64,000 nucleotides of DNA from Novipirellula caenicola (GTDB lineage: Bacteria; Planctomycetota; Planctomycetia; Pirellulales; Pirellulaceae), in assembly GCF_039545035.1 (NCBI RefSeq), contig NZ_BAABRO010000001.1, forward strand, positions 744,001 through 808,000. The letters are read 5' to 3'. Position 1 is the first letter of the stretch; each line of letters starts with the position of its first letter. Positions 45,980 through 55,032 of the stretch are shown one piece after another. A program made the translations under genes and the position numbers. Below the pieces are notes generated by a model. The model was given only the letters and a program-made list of their open reading frames with translations, was not told the origin of the DNA and did not search any database.

Positions 45980-46496
45980 AAACACCCTCTCTGTAGATAA
46001 GCCATAACACTAAAATGTTTGCGTCCCCAAACCCCATCGGTTTGTTGGATCGAACGTCGTTGCAATCGTCGACGTCCTCATCACTATGCATCACGCAAGG
46101 GGCCAACACGACTGATTTTTGCGACACCCCGTTATTAATTTGCGACAAACAGCATCGCAAAAAGGGGGACAGACCGGTTTTTACCGTTTTCCGGCCATCT
46201 CGGGGCTTCCCAAGAAACCAGGTAGCACCGTGGCAACGGGGGCGATTCCCGGCGACGAGCAGCAGCACGCCTTCTACTTAAAGCGTCGATTCCGCCGTCG
46301 ACCGCAGACCGAACCATCGATTTTGGGTGCTCGTTTACGCCATTCCAACTACTGATTTGCGACACACTACGTTCGTGTTCACGAACCATGCGTGGTGGTC
46401 ATGCAGCATTCAATCGATCAGGTTAATGATCGAGGGTTACGATCACGCCCAACCGTCACAGCAGTCCTCCGAACGTCTTAGGTATCCTTGTCCGTT
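45980..46496. other. Spacer between divergent genes
   Basis: About 500 bp with no convincing gene. The promoters of the DUF1559 gene and the histidine-kinase gene lie here. I looked for a cobalamin riboswitch before the kinase and did not see one. Confidence 0.5.
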
Positions 46497-48887
46497 ATGT
46501 TGCCAATATCGCAAATCACTGCGAAATCACTTTGCGAGGGACGTCGTGCACTGGCGGATCGCATCCACGATCGCATGCTTAGTGGCGGCCCGTCCGAAAC
46601 GAACCCGCTCAGGCTGGCCGCAGAACTTGAATCGCACATCACCGTGTTGGCGGCTTGTATTGAATTCACAAGCCCGAGGTTGCTCGAGGACTACATTCGC
46701 TGGGCAATGAGACTGCCGCGATCGGTGTCACCGTACCAATGGGATATTCGCCAAAGCTTTGAAACCATCCGAGACGTCGTGCGTGCGCATAACCAACGTG
46801 ATGTTGGCGAGCTCGTTTCCCGATACGTGGATCATTCGTTTGCAGCAAGTGATTCGCGTGGCGAGCCCGCGTTGGTGCCACCCCGACCTTCGTCACGCTC
46901 CGAGTTTTCAGAACTGCGACAAACGTATCTGGCGGCGTTGTTGGACAGTCGTCGCAAAGACGCGGTGCAGTTGATCATGAACGCCGTCGAAAGCGGAACC
47001 GAGATCCGAGCGATCTACTTGCATGTGCTTCAGCCTACGCAGCATGAACTAGGGCGACTGTGGGAATCGGGAAAGATCAGCGTCGCGCAAGAACATTACT
47101 GCACAGCGTCGACTCAGTTTGTCATGTCCCAGATTCAACCCTATCTTTTGAACGACAAGATCACCCCGAAGTCACTGGTGGCAACTTGTGTCGGCGATGA
47201 GTTGCACGAGGTCGGACTGCGAATCATTACCGATCTGTTCGAAGTGAGCGGATGGGACACTGTTTACCTCGGAGCCAACATTCCGGCCGAAGCGATCGCA
47301 GAGTCCGTTGCAGCGAACAATGCTCGCGTGCTTGCCATTTCAACGACGATGACGCAGCATTTGTTTGGACTATCGGAGGTCATTGCCGAAGTTCGCAAGC
47401 GTCCTGAATGTAAAGACGTTCGCATCTTGGTCGGCGGATATCCATTCAACGTCGACCCATTTCTGTGGCGACGCACCGGTGCGGATGCGTCCGCGAATGA
47501 TGCGATCGATGCAATTGAGATTGCCGAACGATTGTGGGGCGATGATCAACCAGAAATTGAAACGACTCTGTCTACGAACATCAAACATGATGCCGCAACC
47601 TTCACAGAGGGTTTGACGACGGACGACGACCTCAGCCGGATCAACAATCATCTTGTCACGCTGCAGCGCGACCTTCACAAGGCAAACGTGCGGTTGATGG
47701 CTTTGAATGAGGACAATCAAAACAAGGCGATAGAGCTGCAGCGGGCCAGTCAACGAAAGGACGAATTCATGGCGATGTTAGCGCATGAATTGCGTGGTCC
47801 GTTGGCGCCGCTAACTTACGCAGCGTCGCTGTTGCAACTCGAACCGCTCGATGCAAATGTATTGCAAGACGTTCGAGAGACGATCAGCCGCCAATTGCAA
47901 CAGATGACCTACTTGATCAATGATCTGTTGGAAACCGCACGCGTGGCTCACGGAAAAATCGAACTACGGCGAGAAAAGGTCTTTTTCCGCGAAATCCTCA
48001 ATCGAGCACTCGAAATCGTCCGTCCGCTGGTCAAAGACAAGGCTCAGAACCTGCACATTGACCATACCCATGATCTCGAGCTGCTTGATGTGGACATCGT
48101 ACGATTGACGCAGGTGTTAGCAAATCTACTTACCAACGCGTCAAAATACACGGATGAGAAAGGGTCGATCTGGGTTTCCACGAGTCACCTTCGCGATCGT
48201 TTTGTGATCACGGTGCGTGACAATGGAATCGGAATAAGCGAAGAGACGCTGCCCGATGTGTTTTCGACGTTCACTCAAGAACAACGATCCAAAGATTACG
48301 CCAAAGGCGGTCTTGGTTTGGGGTTGAGCTTGGTGAAACAGCTCATTGAACTGCACGGCGGAAGCGTGAACGCATCCAGCGCCGGGCCAGGCCGTGGAAG
48401 TGTTTTCTCGGTCAGCGTTCCTGTGGTCCAACCGTCGGCCACCGCGGATGCGGGCGGCGGATCGTTAACGCCGGACTCAGAGATCCGTGCTGCGGGTCGA
48501 ACGGGTCAACGAGTTTTAGTGGTCGACGACACGGCCGGCTCGGCAAAGATCACCGCCTTGCTGCTGAAGAAACTTGGATTCGATCCTCACATTGCTTCCG
48601 ATGGTGCTACCGCGATCAAGCGATTCGCTGAACTGAGTCCCCAGATCGTGTTACTCGATTTGACGCTTCCCGACATGAGCGGCTTCTCGGTTGCTCAGCA
48701 AATTCGCCGCGAAACCGCGTTAGAGAACGTGTTGATCGTCGCGTTAACAGGGCACAGCGACCAGAAGCACCGCAGCTTGGCGACCGAGAGTGGGTTTGAC
48801 GAGTACTTCGTCAAACCTGTGGACATCCACGTGTTAAAACGTTTGGGAGACCAGGCCAGCCAAAAGAGCGCCGGCAGCGGAAGCTAA
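46497..48887 (+). CDS. Cobalamin-binding (CarH-like) hybrid histidine kinase with receiver domain
   Basis: A 796-residue cytosolic protein. Order: a helical region (1-130) I do not recognise; a cobalamin-binding cap domain with the Wx9EH motif LWESGKISVAQEH (W189, E199, H200); a B12-binding Rossmann domain (about 226-350) with the ExHxxG motif ELHEVG (E235, H237, G240) and GGYPF; a coiled linker; a HisKA domain (H430 in LAHELRGPL); an ATPase domain (N546 in LTNASKYT, DNGIGIS, GGLGLGLSLV); and a receiver (DD at 677-678, phosphoacceptor D721, K773). The Wx9EH and ExHxxG pair marks light-sensing cobalamin modules of CarH. ATG 46497 is preferred over the TTG at 46488. Predicted: signal-dependent phosphorelay, possibly light-driven. 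The output partner is unknown. Confidence 0.82.
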   Translation: MLPISQITAKSLCEGRRALADRIHDRMLSGGPSETNPLRLAAELESHITVLAACIEFTSPRLLEDYIRWAMRLPRSVSPYQWDIRQSFETIRDVVRAHNQRDVGELVSRYVDHSFAASDSRGEPALVPPRPSSRSEFSELRQTYLAALLDSRRKDAVQLIMNAVESGTEIRAIYLHVLQPTQHELGRLWESGKISVAQEHYCTASTQFVMSQIQPYLLNDKITPKSLVATCVGDELHEVGLRIITDLFEVSGWDTVYLGANIPAEAIAESVAANNARVLAISTTMTQHLFGLSEVIAEVRKRPECKDVRILVGGYPFNVDPFLWRRTGADASANDAIDAIEIAERLWGDDQPEIETTLSTNIKHDAATFTEGLTTDDDLSRINNHLVTLQRDLHKANVRLMALNEDNQNKAIELQRASQRKDEFMAMLAHELRGPLAPLTYAASLLQLEPLDANVLQDVRETISRQLQQMTYLINDLLETARVAHGKIELRREKVFFREILNRALEIVRPLVKDKAQNLHIDHTHDLELLDVDIVRLTQVLANLLTNASKYTDEKGSIWVSTSHLRDRFVITVRDNGIGISEETLPDVFSTFTQEQRSKDYAKGGLGLGLSLVKQLIELHGGSVNASSAGPGRGSVFSVSVPVVQPSATADAGGGSLTPDSEIRAAGRTGQRVLVVDDTAGSAKITALLLKKLGFDPHIASDGATAIKRFAELSPQIVLLDLTLPDMSGFSVAQQIRRETALENVLIVALTGHSDQKHRSLATESGFDEYFVKPVDIHVLKRLGDQASQKSAGSGS

Positions 48888-48923
48888 GCCAAACAGGTAT
48901 GACAGTCGATTGGCGACGGCAGG

Positions 48924-49359
48924 TCAGTCTTCTTCGGAACAAATTTGGACCGTGGCCAATCGTGCTTCCAGCACCACCAGCTTCTTTCATAGCGACTGGA
49001 CTTCCGCTTGGACTTGCACGAGCCGATCGTCCGCGGCTTTGGATTCTTCGGCGGTGACGATTCCGTCGGCCTGCAGTCCGAGTAGCCGGCGGTATTCTGC
49101 TCGACGCATCGACTCGATCTGCTTCGCCGCCTGCCATTGCGTTCGCATGCTTTCGGTTTGCGTTTGCAATCGGTCTCGATCCACTTTGGCTTTTACTTGC
49201 AAGTCGTGGCAAGGGTGAGGCTGGCGTTGTTAACGTTTGCCGCTTCGCCACCGCGTCGCGATCACGAGGACCGTCCGCCGGGGGATCCTGGGCCACAAGG
49301 ATCGACGTGGCGAATGATCCCCCCAGCAGAAAAACCGCAGGCAGAATGATCGACTTCAT
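48924..49359 (-). pseudogene. Frameshifted secreted coiled-coil protein
   Basis: A signal peptide frame begins at ATG 49359 (MKSIILPAVFLLGGSFATS) with GGAGA upstream. After about 50 residues, near 49203-49220, the sense continues in another frame: LQVKAKVDRDRLQTQTESMR, AAKQIESMRRAEYRRLLGLQ, TAEESKAADDRLVQVQAEVQ. Then comes an in-frame TGA at 48987, after which the helix continues for 20 codons (KKLVVLEARLATVQICSEED) to a stop at 48924. One shift and one stop together suggest a broken gene for a small helical periplasmic protein. Sequencing error could explain the frameshift. Confidence 0.55.
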
Positions 49360-49824
49360 CACGGGTCTCCATCGGCTTGCGAAATGCCGTGTGTTTGAAA
49401 TACCGGTTGCTCCGGCGGCGATCCACGAAGCGTTTTCTTAGGCAAAACCCCTTGAAATAGCGCGAAACCGCGGCGTGATGGGGATTCGAATTGGCAAAAG
49501 CCATTCGATGGATCGAGACCATGTGCACAGCAGATTGGTAGCGTCGTCCATCGGTGCACTCGTTTTTGGGCGAGACGGCAACGCGGCATGTTGGGAAGGG
49601 CAGAGAACCTTTTCCATTGCCGGTGGAACAAGATGCGACAGGTACGGCGTGATTTGCTTGCTTTACACCTGAAAACCGTCTAAAACATGAGCAGAGTCCA
49701 AGGTGTCAAATCGGTCGCTTCGTCACGCAATCAACGACACAACGCTTCTCTTCTTCCTTGGTCACTCTTCCGACATTGCTGCTTTTCACGCATAGCTACT
49801 TTTCACGATTAATCGAGCACAACG
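49360..49824. other. Spacer with no recognised gene
   Basis: About 465 bp between the broken gene and the cytidine deaminase gene, which are divergent. Frames here are short and lack support. Confidence 0.5.
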
Positions 49825-50241
49825 ATGGTGGATCTAAAGACCAAAGAGATTGACCGACTCATCCTTTCTGCGACCACCGCTCGCGACCAGGCGTATGCTC
49901 CCCATAGTCACTTTTACGTTGGCGCGGCATTGCTGATGAACGATGGCACGGTCGTGATCGGTTGTAATGTCGAGAACGCCAGCTATTCGATGTGCTTGTG
50001 TGCCGAACGAGTGGCGGCATCGTCGGCAATCGCCGCGGGGTATCGCGAGTGGCGTGCGATTGCCATAGCCAGCGTCGGCGGTGTGGCGCCGTGTGGTGCA
50101 TGCCGCCAATTCTTGGCCGAATTCGGATTAGATCTGCCGGTGATCACCACCGATATCCTGGACGGAAGTTACAAGGTCCGAAATCTCAAACATTTGTTCC
50201 CCGAAGCGTTCGACGGATCCAGTTTGCCACATCACGCGTGA
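49825..50241 (+). CDS. cdd: Cytidine deaminase
   Basis: A 138-residue cytosolic zinc enzyme that deaminates cytidine or deoxycytidine to uridine/deoxyuridine. Zinc ligands and catalytic acid: C59-A-E61 in CLCAERVAA, and C90/C93 in PCGACRQFLAEF. The small size fits the tetrameric, human/Bacillus-type deaminase. It complements the nucleoside phosphorylase at 43271 for pyrimidine salvage. It is convergent with the PqqD-M50-HlyD gene with a 7-bp gap. Confidence 0.93.
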   Translation: MVDLKTKEIDRLILSATTARDQAYAPHSHFYVGAALLMNDGTVVIGCNVENASYSMCLCAERVAASSAIAAGYREWRAIAIASVGGVAPCGACRQFLAEFGLDLPVITTDILDGSYKVRNLKHLFPEAFDGSSLPHHA

Positions 50242-50248
50242 TGCGTGG

Positions 50249-52495
50249 CTATTGCGAACGGCCGAGTCGCCGGAAATCGGTGGCGATCGCATCGTAGACG
50301 CGTGCCAATAGCGGACGATTGTCGCGGATCGTCATACTGCCAAGCTGGCCAGACCGAACCTCGGCACTGGTGATTGGATCCAATTTGGTAATGCTTTCCA
50401 AATAGGGTTGTGCCAATCGCATCTTTCCCGAACCATCCAACGTCGGTTCGACCGCCAACGGGCCGCCGACATTGGCCGCTAGCGCTGGATGAATCAACGT
50501 GCGTGAGGCGCGTGGCCGCAGCGACGCGGGTTTGGCTTTGATCGTCAAACCGCCTCGCAATCGCACGCGTGACGGTGAATCGTTCTGAGTTGCCAATTGG
50601 TACGCGTCAACGTCTTGCTCGGGAACCAGGGCAAGCAGTTCTTTCTCTTGAGGATCCGAAACCCTCAACAGTTCCTCTCCTGCGGAAACGAACCGTCCTG
50701 GCAGCGACTCGACTTGGTTGCCAACGATGTAACCCGAGCGAGTTGCGATGACGGTCAGTTGAGCGATCTGTTCATCCATTTCGGCAATTTGGCGTCGCAG
50801 CGCATTGGCGTTTTCCAGTGATGTCGCGGCTTTGGACAATTCGCCTTGTCGCCGATATTGGATCGCACGCAGCTCGACGATCTCGAGGTCGTCCACCTTC
50901 TTTTCACGCCGGATCCTTAATTCGGGATCCTTCAGCCGCATCAACAGCGTTCCCTGATCGACATGTTCGCCGCGCTCGACGAACAGCGACTCGACAAACG
51001 CATCACTGGGGGAACGAGCGATTTGTTCGTCTTGAAAACGCACGACCACGGGAACGCGACGATCAAACGGCGACGACACCGTGCCAAGTTGTTGAACCAG
51101 CGTGATCAGCAAGCTCGCGTAAAACAGCATCCGGCGACGATAAACGTTCAGTCCAAATCGTTCGCCTGGTTCGAGTGTCCAAATCTTCCATACCCACCGG
51201 ACCGTCGGAATCAGAAACCACATCAACACGCCTGCCACAGCAAGCAGGATTCCCAATCCACGCGCCCACATCGCGACTCCCAACACCAGCCCGCCCATCC
51301 AAAAGACTTGAAAGACAACGCTACAAGCCGCGTGAATCGAAGCAAACCAAACTCGCCATCCTGACAACAATTGACGTGTTTGCGGGATACCAAAGAACAA
51401 TCGCTGTAGCACTGCCCCTAATTGCCGGCGGCCATGCATCCGAAGATTTGGGATCTCTGTCAAATCGGAAACCACGTAATAGCCGTCAAGCCGCAACAGC
51501 GGATTGGCGTTGACCAACAGCGTGGCAGGTCCCGAGATCAAAAAGAATTGGGCGGTGATATGTTTGGCATAACCTTCGGGCAGCAGCCACCAAGCCCACG
51601 CAGCCACGGCGGCCGCCGCAAGTTCAAAGTAAACGCCGCCAAGTGCAATTTGAACTCGATCGATGCGTCGACGCAATTTCCATGCGTCGGTGACATCGAC
51701 ATAGGCCAGCGGTGCGAGCAGAAAGAACATGATCCCGACCTGGCCGACTCGCACGCCATGATGCTTTGCCGCGACCGCATGCCCCGCTTCGTGAATCAGT
51801 TTTGCAACCACCCAAATCAAAAACAGCATGGGCCAAAGCCCGGGATCAAACATCCGCCGCAATTCCGCGGCAAATGCTTCGAAGTGCCCATAGACCACAC
51901 ACAAGCCACTCAGCACAAGCAGCGTCCACAGCGAAAAGCCAATCGGCTCAAAAGCGTTCCCCAGGTATCGGGTCAACCGCGTCGCGATGCGATCACCGCG
52001 AAAAAGCGGAAAGCGTTGGCTGATCAGCAGTGGCAAAAAACGAAGCAGCGTGACGAGCGCGGCTGGCCGAGGTCGGCTTGGCGATGGTGGAGCTGCGTCA
52101 CCGACCGGTTCGCTCGTTTCGGTTTGACCGGACGCGGCATCGCGGTTGTGACCAGCATCCATATTCGCCGCCGCTGGTGAATCGGTTCCTGCGGTCGATC
52201 CTTGTTTGATCACGGCCACGTTGGCTTGGACCAACTGGGCGATAAATTTTGCGAGGTCTTCGGTAGTCCACTCGATCCCTTCGCTGCGCAGCGACTCGTA
52301 CAACTCGGGAACGCCCCGAACCCCGTCCAACAGCGATGCGACACGATATTCTTCGGCGCCCAATTGAAAGAATTTTCCGGTCGCCTCGTGGTGGGACACA
52401 TAGGTCGTCCGTCCCCCAATCTCGCGTGAGATGAAGGTCACTTCGGGATCGAGGATCACGGTGGGCATCGAAGGTGAATTGGCGTCGCTGCTCAT
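50249..52495 (-). CDS. PqqD-like / M50 metalloprotease / HlyD fusion membrane protein
   Basis: A 748-residue inner-membrane protein. Residues 15-97 resemble PqqD, the RiPP-recognition fold (EATGKFFQLGAEEYRVASLL, then ELYESLRSEGIEWTTEDLAK). A linker follows. From about 183 to 430 several hydrophobic helices carry an M50 (site-2 type) protease: HEAGH at 235-239 and the second metal site NANPLLRLDGYY (329-340). A C-terminal HlyD-like domain (about 480-740; SDAFVESLFVERGEHVDQG, IATRSGYIVGNQV) would sit in the periplasm. It is the last gene of a minus-strand operon with GAF-HlyD, HlyD and TolC. I infer a substrate-recognition and inner-membrane export component. An active protease is likely but unproven. 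Confidence 0.82.
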   Translation of the reverse strand: MSSDANSPSMPTVILDPEVTFISREIGGRTTYVSHHEATGKFFQLGAEEYRVASLLDGVRGVPELYESLRSEGIEWTTEDLAKFIAQLVQANVAVIKQGSTAGTDSPAAANMDAGHNRDAASGQTETSEPVGDAAPPSPSRPRPAALVTLLRFLPLLISQRFPLFRGDRIATRLTRYLGNAFEPIGFSLWTLLVLSGLCVVYGHFEAFAAELRRMFDPGLWPMLFLIWVVAKLIHEAGHAVAAKHHGVRVGQVGIMFFLLAPLAYVDVTDAWKLRRRIDRVQIALGGVYFELAAAAVAAWAWWLLPEGYAKHITAQFFLISGPATLLVNANPLLRLDGYYVVSDLTEIPNLRMHGRRQLGAVLQRLFFGIPQTRQLLSGWRVWFASIHAACSVVFQVFWMGGLVLGVAMWARGLGILLAVAGVLMWFLIPTVRWVWKIWTLEPGERFGLNVYRRRMLFYASLLITLVQQLGTVSSPFDRRVPVVVRFQDEQIARSPSDAFVESLFVERGEHVDQGTLLMRLKDPELRIRREKKVDDLEIVELRAIQYRRQGELSKAATSLENANALRRQIAEMDEQIAQLTVIATRSGYIVGNQVESLPGRFVSAGEELLRVSDPQEKELLALVPEQDVDAYQLATQNDSPSRVRLRGGLTIKAKPASLRPRASRTLIHPALAANVGGPLAVEPTLDGSGKMRLAQPYLESITKLDPITSAEVRSGQLGSMTIRDNRPLLARVYDAIATDFRRLGRSQ

Positions 52496-52648
52496 GATTT
52501 CACTAAAAATGTGAGATAGGCTTCCAAACGGTCATCTGCGGGTTTTGGGGTTGGCGAAAACTCGCAAACCGTTTCAAACATCAACCTTCCACGGCATACG
52601 CCTCGGCGATGTTCGCTTGGGCAGACACGGCACGATCGGCCGGACGCT

Positions 52649-54040
52649 TTAATAACCGACCCACCATAGCACCCGTTCAAAACCGCCACGAATCCACGAC
52701 CACACCCACGGTCTTAATGGGCCATACGTGGTCGCGTCCCCTTGCATCCCCGGTCGCAGTTTGCCGTTGCTGTTTTCGACTTCGACCCGTCCGATGAACA
52801 CGTTTTTATCGTCACGGATCACCGAGGACGGATAGAGGTCATCGAGTTCTTGATAGATCGAGCGACCGCCGATCGAACCAAACCGGATTCGTGCAGGCGA
52901 ATCGCTGCTGACAAAATCGATTTCGTGTGCCGGAATTTCAACTTCAATCGCCATTCGATCCATCGGCGAGATCTCGAACATGGTTTGTCCCAGTTCCAGC
53001 GGAGATCCGACGTATTGACTCAGATCGCCGCTGATGATCACACCATCAATCGGGCTGACCACTTCGAGTCGTTGCAGTCGGTCGGAAAGCAATTGCAGGG
53101 TGCGGTTGAGTTGCCGTTCCCGCAGTCGTGCTTGCTGCGCGTCCGCGATGCGGCCGGTCGCCAACGCCGTGTCGTGTTCCTTGGTCGCTTGTTGGATTTC
53201 GGCCAAGATGGATTCGCGTTCAAGCCGTAGCGGACGTCCATCGAGCGTGACCAATAACTGCCCCGCCGTGACCGTTTCGCCTGGCTTGACGTGGTTCGCT
53301 AATAACGTCGCTTCGAACGGTGTCGCAACCAAACGCTGCTCAATCGGCTGCACCCGGGCCGTGCAAGCGACGCGGTAGTGGACAGGCCAGAACGCCAACA
53401 GCACCAAGACCAGCATCAACGCACCGGCGATGGTCAATGTCCGACGAGTCAGATTGCGAATCGCTTTGGGAGCGGCATACCTAGGACGACTCCAAAACAC
53501 ATTCGACAGCGTCCGAATGATCGTTCGCAGCCATTCCCCAAAAACTGATTTGTTTGCCACTGGATAGATCCACAGCAAACAACGCTGATCTGAATCACTT
53601 TGCGGCATGCACAAGATCATCGCTTGATCGTTGATCAAAACGCCACACGGGGCGTCGACTAACTCGGTCCACTGCTGGGCAGCAGCGATCCGAGGACTGC
53701 TTTCCGGTCCGAGCCATCCCAAGCGTTGATCGTACAGTCGTTTGAGTTGGTCGTTACCGATACCACAACGCACGGTGGCATCGGGGAATCGTCTGGCAAT
53801 CTCTTGGGTCAATATCCGCATCGCATCGACACGGGTATCCGCCGTGGCGATCGCGCCGATGATCTCGAACAATTTGCCCAATTGTTCGGGCGGACTCTGC
53901 TGCGATGCCGTGCTTGAAGTGGTTGATTTTTGCGTGGAATCGCTTGACGCCGACGGATTGACCGCGTCTCGGTTTCCAGTCAACGAGACGTGCAGCATTG
54001 CATCGGATTTTAGCGTTTCGGATGACGGTACAATGCTCAC
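52649..54040 (-). CDS. GAF-like/HlyD membrane-fusion protein
   Basis: A 463-residue inner-membrane protein. An N-terminal cytosolic part (about 45-185) looks GAF-like: LGKLFEIIGAIATADTRVDAM and APCGVLINDQAMILCMP. One membrane helix (about 206-225, LTIAGALMLVLVLLAFWPVH) follows. The periplasmic HlyD part has a lipoyl-type half motif (VKPGETVTAGQLLVTLDG), a helical hairpin (AEIQQATKEHDTALATGRIA) and the second half (VVSPIDGVIISGDLSQYVG). Start is GTG 54040, which overlaps the previous gene's TGA by 4 bp (GTGA); translational coupling is likely. The cytosolic domain may sense cargo or a small molecule. Confidence 0.82.
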   Translation of the reverse strand: MSIVPSSETLKSDAMLHVSLTGNRDAVNPSASSDSTQKSTTSSTASQQSPPEQLGKLFEIIGAIATADTRVDAMRILTQEIARRFPDATVRCGIGNDQLKRLYDQRLGWLGPESSPRIAAAQQWTELVDAPCGVLINDQAMILCMPQSDSDQRCLLWIYPVANKSVFGEWLRTIIRTLSNVFWSRPRYAAPKAIRNLTRRTLTIAGALMLVLVLLAFWPVHYRVACTARVQPIEQRLVATPFEATLLANHVKPGETVTAGQLLVTLDGRPLRLERESILAEIQQATKEHDTALATGRIADAQQARLRERQLNRTLQLLSDRLQRLEVVSPIDGVIISGDLSQYVGSPLELGQTMFEISPMDRMAIEVEIPAHEIDFVSSDSPARIRFGSIGGRSIYQELDDLYPSSVIRDDKNVFIGRVEVENSNGKLRPGMQGDATTYGPLRPWVWSWIRGGFERVLWWVGY

Positions 54041-54996
54041 CTTGTCACTCCCTCCGGCGATCTTCGATCGTTTCGCTGTGGCCGATGGGACACCGATGGC
54101 AAGGTGCCTGCGGGGTCACGTTGCGAAGCAGGCAGGATGCTGAGCGTGCATCGATCGCCCGCCCGCAAATCGTGTTCGCGATTGTTCAATTCGACTCGGA
54201 CCTGCACCGTTCCGCTTTCACCGTCGATATCCGGTGCAATCGAACTGATCTTGGTATCAATGGTCTTGCCGTTACTGCGCAAGAAAACTCGGGCGGGTGT
54301 CCCGATGCTTAGCCGTCCGATCTCTTCGGCTGGAACATTGAACACGCCGATCAATCGATCCATCACAAGCAAACGGGCAATCACAGGATCGCTCGGCGAA
54401 ACATATTCACCAGGTTCGCGAAACAGTTCGGCAATCACGCCACCGACCGGGGCTACGATTTTTCGTCGCTCTAATTGCAATTGATACCGTTCTAATTCCA
54501 AACGCCGCAGATGCGATTGTTCCTTCGCGGCCACCAAACGGGCTTCGGCGATTTCCAAGTCCGCTTCGGTGCGACGCAATTCATCGGGCCGAGCCATATC
54601 CTTAGCCGCCAATGCACGGACCATGCCAACGCGTTGTCGCTGCAATTCGGCTTCGACACGCACCGCATCCTCATTGCCGCGCATGTTGGCTTGCATTTCG
54701 GCCAATTTAACAGCCGACGATTGAACCTCATCATCAAGTCGTCCAATGACCTGTCCTGCTTCGACCGAATCGCCAAGCTCGACTTCCATTGACAACAACA
54801 ATCCAACTTCGGCCGCAGCCACCATAATGTCATGCTGGGGTTCGGTGAAACCGTCGTAAACCAACGTTTGCGGCTGCGAATAGCTCGGTGCCTGCGAAAA
54901 CGCCTGCGGCGGATCGGCTAGCGAAATGGCGCCGAGGCTGCATAGCAAGGTTGTCGAAACAGCGATCGACTTGATGCGGTTCCGCAGCATTGACAT
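54037..54996 (-). CDS. HlyD-type periplasmic adaptor protein
   Basis: A 319-residue secreted or anchored membrane-fusion protein. A signal sequence is seen at residues 8-27 (KSIAVSTTLLCSLGAISLAD). Lipoyl-type half motifs MEVELGDSVEAGQVIGRLDD and RKIVAPVGGVIAELFREPGEYV flank a coiled-coil hairpin (residues about 90-170). A beta-barrel domain follows (GTPARVFLRSNGKTIDTKIS, SGTVQVRVELNNREHDLRAG). The MFP family bridges inner- and outer-membrane parts of exporters. GGGGGGA lies just before ATG 54996, which decides the start over an ATG at 55029. The TolC gene ends 36 bp upstream. Confidence 0.86.
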   Translation of the reverse strand: MSMLRNRIKSIAVSTTLLCSLGAISLADPPQAFSQAPSYSQPQTLVYDGFTEPQHDIMVAAAEVGLLLSMEVELGDSVEAGQVIGRLDDEVQSSAVKLAEMQANMRGNEDAVRVEAELQRQRVGMVRALAAKDMARPDELRRTEADLEIAEARLVAAKEQSHLRRLELERYQLQLERRKIVAPVGGVIAELFREPGEYVSPSDPVIARLLVMDRLIGVFNVPAEEIGRLSIGTPARVFLRSNGKTIDTKISSIAPDIDGESGTVQVRVELNNREHDLRAGDRCTLSILPASQRDPAGTLPSVSHRPQRNDRRSPEGVTR

Positions 54997-55032
54997 TCCC
55001 CCCCATTCGCCTGTTTGTGTTCGTTTCATGAG

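Noticed and set aside
45980-46496. Cobalamin riboswitch before the cobalamin-binding kinase
   Set aside because: No B12-box-like sequence or matching fold was seen by eye; a covariance search would be decisive.
46497-48887. A CarH-type transcriptional repressor
   Set aside because: There is no MerR-type DNA-binding domain; the cobalamin module is joined to a kinase and receiver.
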